In this document: in pieces, positions 34,011 to 38,307 of the stretch
Layout: every line of letters starts with the position of its first letter
Numbering within the stretch: the first letter of the stretch is position 1
Origin: Candidatus Gastranaerophilales bacterium
Lineage (GTDB): Bacteria > Cyanobacteriota > Vampirovibrionia > Gastranaerophilales > Gastranaerophilaceae
Direction of reading: 5' to 3'
Length of the DNA: 38,307 bases
Assembly: GCA_944324365.1 (NCBI GenBank)
Contig: CALUWA010000020.1
Location: 1 to 38,307 of the forward strand
The notes under the pieces: model-generated
Seen by the model: the letters and a program-made list of their open reading frames with translations, nothing else
What the model was told of the DNA's origin: nothing
Databases searched by the model: none
Made by a program: the position numbers and the translations under genes

Positions 34011-36491
34011 TTACTCCCTGAAAGAAATATCAGCATAAGCTTTTTGAAGTTTTTCTCTGACAGATGTCATATTTCTTTCAATAATATCATCAGTTAAAGT
34101 TGCGTTTTCGTCCAGCATTTTTATTCTGAAAGCTAAACTCTTGTAGCCCTTTTGAATGTTTTCACCGTGATAAACGTCAAAAACTTCACAGCCCTGATAG
34201 ATATTCTGCTGAACACCGCTTTTAATAACACGTTGTATATCATCAAACGGTACATCTTCATTGATTACAAACGCCAGATCACGTCTTACTTCAGGGAACT
34301 GTGCCAAATGCTTAAATCTAGGAACAGTTTCTTTTACAATGGAAATAATCGCATCCATATCAACTTTGAAGATGTATGCATCCTGATTTAATTTCATTTT
34401 ATCCTTCAAAATAGGATGAATCTGTCCCAAATATCCGATAGAAGTCAAATTCTTGCCAAGCAGGCATATTGCAGCGCTTCTGTAAGGATGAAGAATGATA
34501 TGCGATTTCGCCAAATCAGATTTATCAAGCGGAACAAATTTGATACGTTTTTCAACACCCAATTCTTCAAACATACTTTCTAAAATACCTTTGACAGTGA
34601 AGAAATCAGATTGGGTCTTAACCTGCCATTTTGAATTTTCAACTTCACCGGAAATTATACCTTCAAGAACCTGAGTTTCTCTAACTCCGGAATATTTTTC
34701 ATCCGCAGGAGCGGCTTTTTTATAAGTTTTCCCGATTTCATACGCCCAGAAAGTCTTTTGACCGTTATCATAGTTATATTTCAAACAGTTTAATACACTG
34801 ACGGCAAGCGTTTGACGAAGCATTGTACTTTCTTCACTCACAGGATTGCAAACCTTAACCGCATTTTCATCGTCATAAGGTATCATATATTTGTCTAAAA
34901 GCGGCTTCCCGATAAGAGAAGTTGTCACAATTTCATTCAAGCCGGAAGCCCTCATTAATCCGTGCACCTTACCGATAACTTTTTCCTCAACAGAAATAAC
35001 CGGAGTCAGCATCTTTTGTGGCAAAGTATTTGAAATCTTATCATAACCGTTTATACGGGCAATTTCTTCTATCAAATCAATTTCACGGGTAACATCATAT
35101 GCGCGGAATGAAGGTACTAAAAATTTTGCCGCAGCAACATTTCCGCCAAGCTTTTTAAATCCTAAATTTATAAGAATGGAATCACATCTTTCCGGAGCAA
35201 TTTCTGTTCCCAAAATTCTTTTAACCTGAGCATATCTTAAAGTAATTTCAATAGGCTCAAGCTTGTTCTGACCAGCTTCCACAACACCGATAATTTCAGC
35301 ATCCGCAAGTTCTACAAGCAGCTGCATTGCCCTCATTAGAGCCGGTTTAACCGCTTCGATATCAACTCCGCGTTCATATCTTGCACAGGCTTCGCTTCTG
35401 TAACCTACGCTTCTTGAACTTTTTCTGTTTGATGCCGGAGGGAAATAAGCCGCTTCAAGCGCAATTGCCGTTGTATTATCGTCAATTTCGGAATTCAAGC
35501 CGCCAAATACACCGCCAAGACAAACCGGTTCATCTTTAGTAGCAATAACAACAGTATCTGACGTTAAATCCCGTTCAACTCCGTCCAGTGTAACAAGTTT
35601 TTCACCCGGTTTAGCACGTCTTACACAAAGATATCCGTCAAGCTTGTTATAATCAAAAGCATGAAGCGGGCAGCCATATTCCAACAAAACGTAGTTTGTA
35701 ATATCAACAACGTTGTTTATTGCACGAATACCTGAAGAAATTAATCTTTTCTGCATCCAGTCAGGCGACGGCTTTATTTTAATATTCTTTAAAAGTCCCA
35801 ATGAATAATATTTACAAACATCTTTGTCCAAAATTTCAACTTCAAATTTATCAGTAGATAAATCCCTTGTAGCTTCAAGAGGCGAAAATTTTAGCGCAGT
35901 ATTGAATAGAGAACTTAATTCTCTTGCAATCCCAACAACAGACATTTGATCTCCGCGGTTTGCGGTAGGAGCAACATCAAGAATGGTATCTTTCTCAAAC
36001 CCTAAAACATCAACAAGATTTTGTCCGATTTTCACATCAGGCAAAAATCTGTTCAAAATTAGAATGCCGTCCTCTTCCTGATAATTTCTTTCGACAACTC
36101 CGAGTTCATCGGCAGAACAAAGCATTCCCTGAGATTCCACACCGCGGATAACAGCAGGAGTCAGAGTAAACATCTCACCTGTTTTGCGGTTTAAAACCTG
36201 GCTGCCTACAGATGCGTAAGGAACAATCTGCCCTTCTTTAATATTTTGAGCGCCGCAAACAACTGTCTTTAAACCCGAACCCGTATTAACCGTTACAAGA
36301 TGCAAGTGATCAGAATTAGGATGGTTTTCGATTTTCTCTATTTTCACCGTTATTATGTTGGTAAATTTCGGGGTAACCTCTTCCATTCCCTCAACTTCTA
36401 ACCCGCTCATTGTAAGTTCATGAGCCAGTTGAGCATCTTCAACATTTGATAAATCTACAAATTCATTCAACCAATTTACTGATACCTGCAT
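34011..36491 (-). CDS. pheT: Phenylalanyl-tRNA synthetase beta subunit
   Basis: This subunit pairs with PheS to charge tRNA-Phe. The 826-residue length is standard. Domains in order are an EMAP-like tRNA-binding fold (about 40-150, with ENHPNSDHLHLVTV and VVCGAQNI), the B3/B4 editing region, B5, a catalytic-like core, and the C-terminal anticodon-binding FDX-ACB domain (FPEVRRDLAFVINEDVPF). GAGGGAAG lies before the ATG, and a TATAAT further upstream is a probable -10 box. pheS, usually adjacent, is not in the window. Confidence 0.97.
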   Translation of the reverse strand: MQVSVNWLNEFVDLSNVEDAQLAHELTMSGLEVEGMEEVTPKFTNIITVKIEKIENHPNSDHLHLVTVNTGSGLKTVVCGAQNIKEGQIVPYASVGSQVLNRKTGEMFTLTPAVIRGVESQGMLCSADELGVVERNYQEEDGILILNRFLPDVKIGQNLVDVLGFEKDTILDVAPTANRGDQMSVVGIARELSSLFNTALKFSPLEATRDLSTDKFEVEILDKDVCKYYSLGLLKNIKIKPSPDWMQKRLISSGIRAINNVVDITNYVLLEYGCPLHAFDYNKLDGYLCVRRAKPGEKLVTLDGVERDLTSDTVVIATKDEPVCLGGVFGGLNSEIDDNTTAIALEAAYFPPASNRKSSRSVGYRSEACARYERGVDIEAVKPALMRAMQLLVELADAEIIGVVEAGQNKLEPIEITLRYAQVKRILGTEIAPERCDSILINLGFKKLGGNVAAAKFLVPSFRAYDVTREIDLIEEIARINGYDKISNTLPQKMLTPVISVEEKVIGKVHGLMRASGLNEIVTTSLIGKPLLDKYMIPYDDENAVKVCNPVSEESTMLRQTLAVSVLNCLKYNYDNGQKTFWAYEIGKTYKKAAPADEKYSGVRETQVLEGIISGEVENSKWQVKTQSDFFTVKGILESMFEELGVEKRIKFVPLDKSDLAKSHIILHPYRSAAICLLGKNLTSIGYLGQIHPILKDKMKLNQDAYIFKVDMDAIISIVKETVPRFKHLAQFPEVRRDLAFVINEDVPFDDIQRVIKSGVQQNIYQGCEVFDVYHGENIQKGYKSLAFRIKMLDENATLTDDIIERNMTSVREKLQKAYADISFRE

Positions 36492-36635
36492 TTAATCTTC
36501 CCTCTTTTATTCTTAACTATGCAAAAATATTATAACAAACAGTAATCATTGTAAACATTACGTTATATTTACAAATTTTATTAAAGTTTTTAGACATTAT
36601 GTCCGATAAAGATGTAGTAGTTTGTAGGAGGCATA

Positions 36636-38186
36636 ATGGACAATAATATTATCTCAAGTTATAACGAATATCTGAAAAAATACCCTCTGTATTCCAAGGA
36701 TGCCATTGTAAATCTTATGGTAGAGGATGGCGTTATAAGCCCGAAAGTTGCCAAAAAGATTAAAGCCGGCGTAAGTTTGTTTTTACTTGAGAAACCGAAA
36801 TGGGGTAATGAAATTTCGGAAGATTTATCATATACAAAAGCAATGGGAGCAACTTTTACCGGAACAAAAACCAAACAGCAGGCTCCTGCAACAAACTTTA
36901 ACCGGAAAATAGAAAACACCTTTCAATCAGACACCCAGGGTGACTGCTGGCTTCTGTCCGATATTAATGCCATGAGGCTTACACCTTGGGGCAGACAGAT
37001 TATTCATGATGCAATAGTTCCGGACGGTAAAGGAGGAGTCACAGTAAAACTGCCGGGCTCACCGCTTCCGCAGAAAAATTTCCATATATCGCCGAAAGAA
37101 ATTGCAGAAGCTAAAGCAAGCGGACATTATTCCAAAGGGGATGACGATATGATTGCTTTAGAACTTGCAACAGAAAAATTAAGCAAACAACTGGTCAAAA
37201 AAGGATTGGCAGAACGGGTTGACCAGTTTGACGATGTAATAGGCTACCCGTCATACTTAACCAATATTAAACTTGATAAAAACAAGATTGATAACTCGTA
37301 TCTTTCAATTTCAACCCTGCTTACGGGAAGGAAAAGAGTTGAAACGGACTTTTTACTGGAGGTTAATAATTCGGAAAACATTTTAAAATTCATCTCCCAA
37401 AACCCGGGCAAAACTGCTGCGGTCTGCACTTTTAATCACTATAAAGACACATTTGGCTCAAGAGATGATAACGATCCGGTTCACGGAAATCATGCCTATG
37501 CAATTCAAAAAATAGACTACGGAAAAGAAGTAATTGTAATTGACCCTTATCACACAGATAAGCCCATCAGACTGACCTGGAAAAAATTTATTGAAGATAT
37601 TGAAACAATATACGTAGCAGCTCAGGATAATACAACCTATAACGCATTAAAAAAATCTGTTCCGCCCGAACATGATAAAATCAGGCAGAAGGATCACGAA
37701 AGACGGCTAAATGATCTTAAAAAACTTAAACAGGAACAAACTGCCGCACAAATCAGATTTAAAAATGAAAAAATCAATAGTGAAGTTACAAATATTCTTG
37801 ATAACTTAAAAAACTTAAAAGACGATATTAAACGAAATGAAGAAAGATTCGGCCCGGATTTACACCTCAATTATGATGATTACAAATCCGGAATGTCCAA
37901 AGTAAATAAAGATAATGTCATAAAACTTTTGGAAAAATATCCGGATCTTATAAAGGATTTAGACACCTACAAATCCGGCTGGGGCAACGGCGAAGATAAA
38001 AAAACATTAATTGAACCGATTATCAATGCCCTTGTACAACGAGCACAGGAAGCAAAATTGGATAAAAATACAATAGAAAATTTCCGCAAAAAATGTATGA
38101 AAGAACTCGACGCAATATTTTATACAGATATTGATGTTGTTATCACAGAAGTCCGGAATTTATTGCAGTTGTTGAAAAATAAATAA
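36636..38186 (+). CDS. Calpain-like cysteine protease (peptidase C2-like)
   Basis: This 516-residue protein has the calpain-type catalytic segment QGDCWLLSDINAM, with Cys104. The second half has GNHAYAIQKI, with His286. The third position, normally Asn in an NPWG-like motif, reads IDPYHTDKPI, so Asp303 may replace it. Residues ~340-516 form a charged helical, probably coiled-coil, tail. There is no signal peptide. GGAGG lies just before the ATG. The N-terminal ~80 residues are unrecognised. It could be an intracellular protease or an effector exported by an unusual route; neither is shown. Confidence 0.78.
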   Translation: MDNNIISSYNEYLKKYPLYSKDAIVNLMVEDGVISPKVAKKIKAGVSLFLLEKPKWGNEISEDLSYTKAMGATFTGTKTKQQAPATNFNRKIENTFQSDTQGDCWLLSDINAMRLTPWGRQIIHDAIVPDGKGGVTVKLPGSPLPQKNFHISPKEIAEAKASGHYSKGDDDMIALELATEKLSKQLVKKGLAERVDQFDDVIGYPSYLTNIKLDKNKIDNSYLSISTLLTGRKRVETDFLLEVNNSENILKFISQNPGKTAAVCTFNHYKDTFGSRDDNDPVHGNHAYAIQKIDYGKEVIVIDPYHTDKPIRLTWKKFIEDIETIYVAAQDNTTYNALKKSVPPEHDKIRQKDHERRLNDLKKLKQEQTAAQIRFKNEKINSEVTNILDNLKNLKDDIKRNEERFGPDLHLNYDDYKSGMSKVNKDNVIKLLEKYPDLIKDLDTYKSGWGNGEDKKTLIEPIINALVQRAQEAKLDKNTIENFRKKCMKELDAIFYTDIDVVITEVRNLLQLLKNK

Positions 38187-38198
38187 ACCCTAAAACTA

Positions 38199-38307
38199 CA
38201 TAATTCATGATATGTGTATCTATCGAACATATACATAAGTTATGTATTCATTGTTCACTTTTTCTTTTTAATTGCGGTGCAAAAAGAAAAAGTGAACCGA
38301 AAAAGAA
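38199..38307 (-). repeat. 109-bp inverted repeat, right arm
   Basis: This is the reverse complement of 335-443, with its own 17-bp stem at 38253-38297. It begins 13 bp after the calpain-like gene stop and runs to the window edge, so its outer end is unseen. Confidence 0.9.

Noticed and set aside
36541-36590. ATTGTAAAC and ATTTACAAA as a possible operator between pheT and the protease gene
   Set aside because: Similar TTTACA-type sequences occur in other AT-rich gaps here and may simply be promoter-like; no consistent spacing was found.
36492-36635. A T-box or other riboswitch before pheT
   Set aside because: The leader after the probable TATAAT is only about 40 nt, too short, and no T-box-like motif was seen.
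335-38307. The whole window as a transposon bounded by terminal inverted repeats
   Set aside because: The interior holds ordinary housekeeping genes, no transposase or integrase is present, and one repeat ends at the window edge.

Overview
The window is AT-rich, gene-dense chromosomal DNA from a bacterium with a two-membrane envelope. It holds a porin-like outer-membrane protein, periplasmic or lipoprotein foldases, and a CobQ-type GatD amidotransferase. The prepilin core FTLAEVLITLGIIG, low GC, a ferredoxin-dependent 2-oxoacid oxidoreductase and a calpain-like protease together suggest a gut Melainabacteria/Vampirovibrionia lineage (Gastranaerophilales-like). That placement is inference from gene content, not a measured phylogeny. 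No rRNA, tRNA, CRISPR array, transposase or phage gene was recognised.

Layout. 1-636 is repeat-rich: a dispersed palindromic element and one arm of a 109-bp inverted repeat whose other arm is the last 109 bases of the window. An RHH regulator follows on the minus strand. 1076-4617 is a compact plus-strand operon pyrH-frr-cdsA-rnc-rpe. 4641-7605 is minus strand: a small coiled-coil protein and a four-subunit 2-oxoacid:ferredoxin oxidoreductase (ferredoxin, alpha, beta, gamma). Divergent from it is a 2005-aa coiled-coil protein with a recent 138-bp tandem repeat, overlapping a GlcD-type FAD oxidase. A prepilin gene follows whose 5' part is filled by two palindromic elements and carries a G8 tract that puts the start codon and the pilin core in different frames.

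16442-25330 is almost all minus strand: PrsA-like foldase and mfd; GNAT and YajQ; a small membrane-anchored protein; rplT-rpmI with a hairpin leader; bioF-like and cysK. From 25427 come a TTG-start membrane protein, tatD, gatD, a second palindromic element, a lone FliI/SctN ATPase, an unrecognised protein with a GNAT-like segment, an Orn/Lys/Arg decarboxylase, a porin-like protein, an SH3-like secreted protein, pheT and a calpain-like protease.

Three things stand out. First, five transcription-unit heads (mfd, gatD, the FliI/SctN gene, the decarboxylase and the porin gene) have a -10 box only 6-8 nt from the start codon and no Shine-Dalgarno, which predicts leaderless mRNAs, while other genes carry good Shine-Dalgarno sites. 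Second, the prepilin looks either phase-variable or broken. Third, the giant coiled-coil protein looks able to vary in length by repeat duplication.
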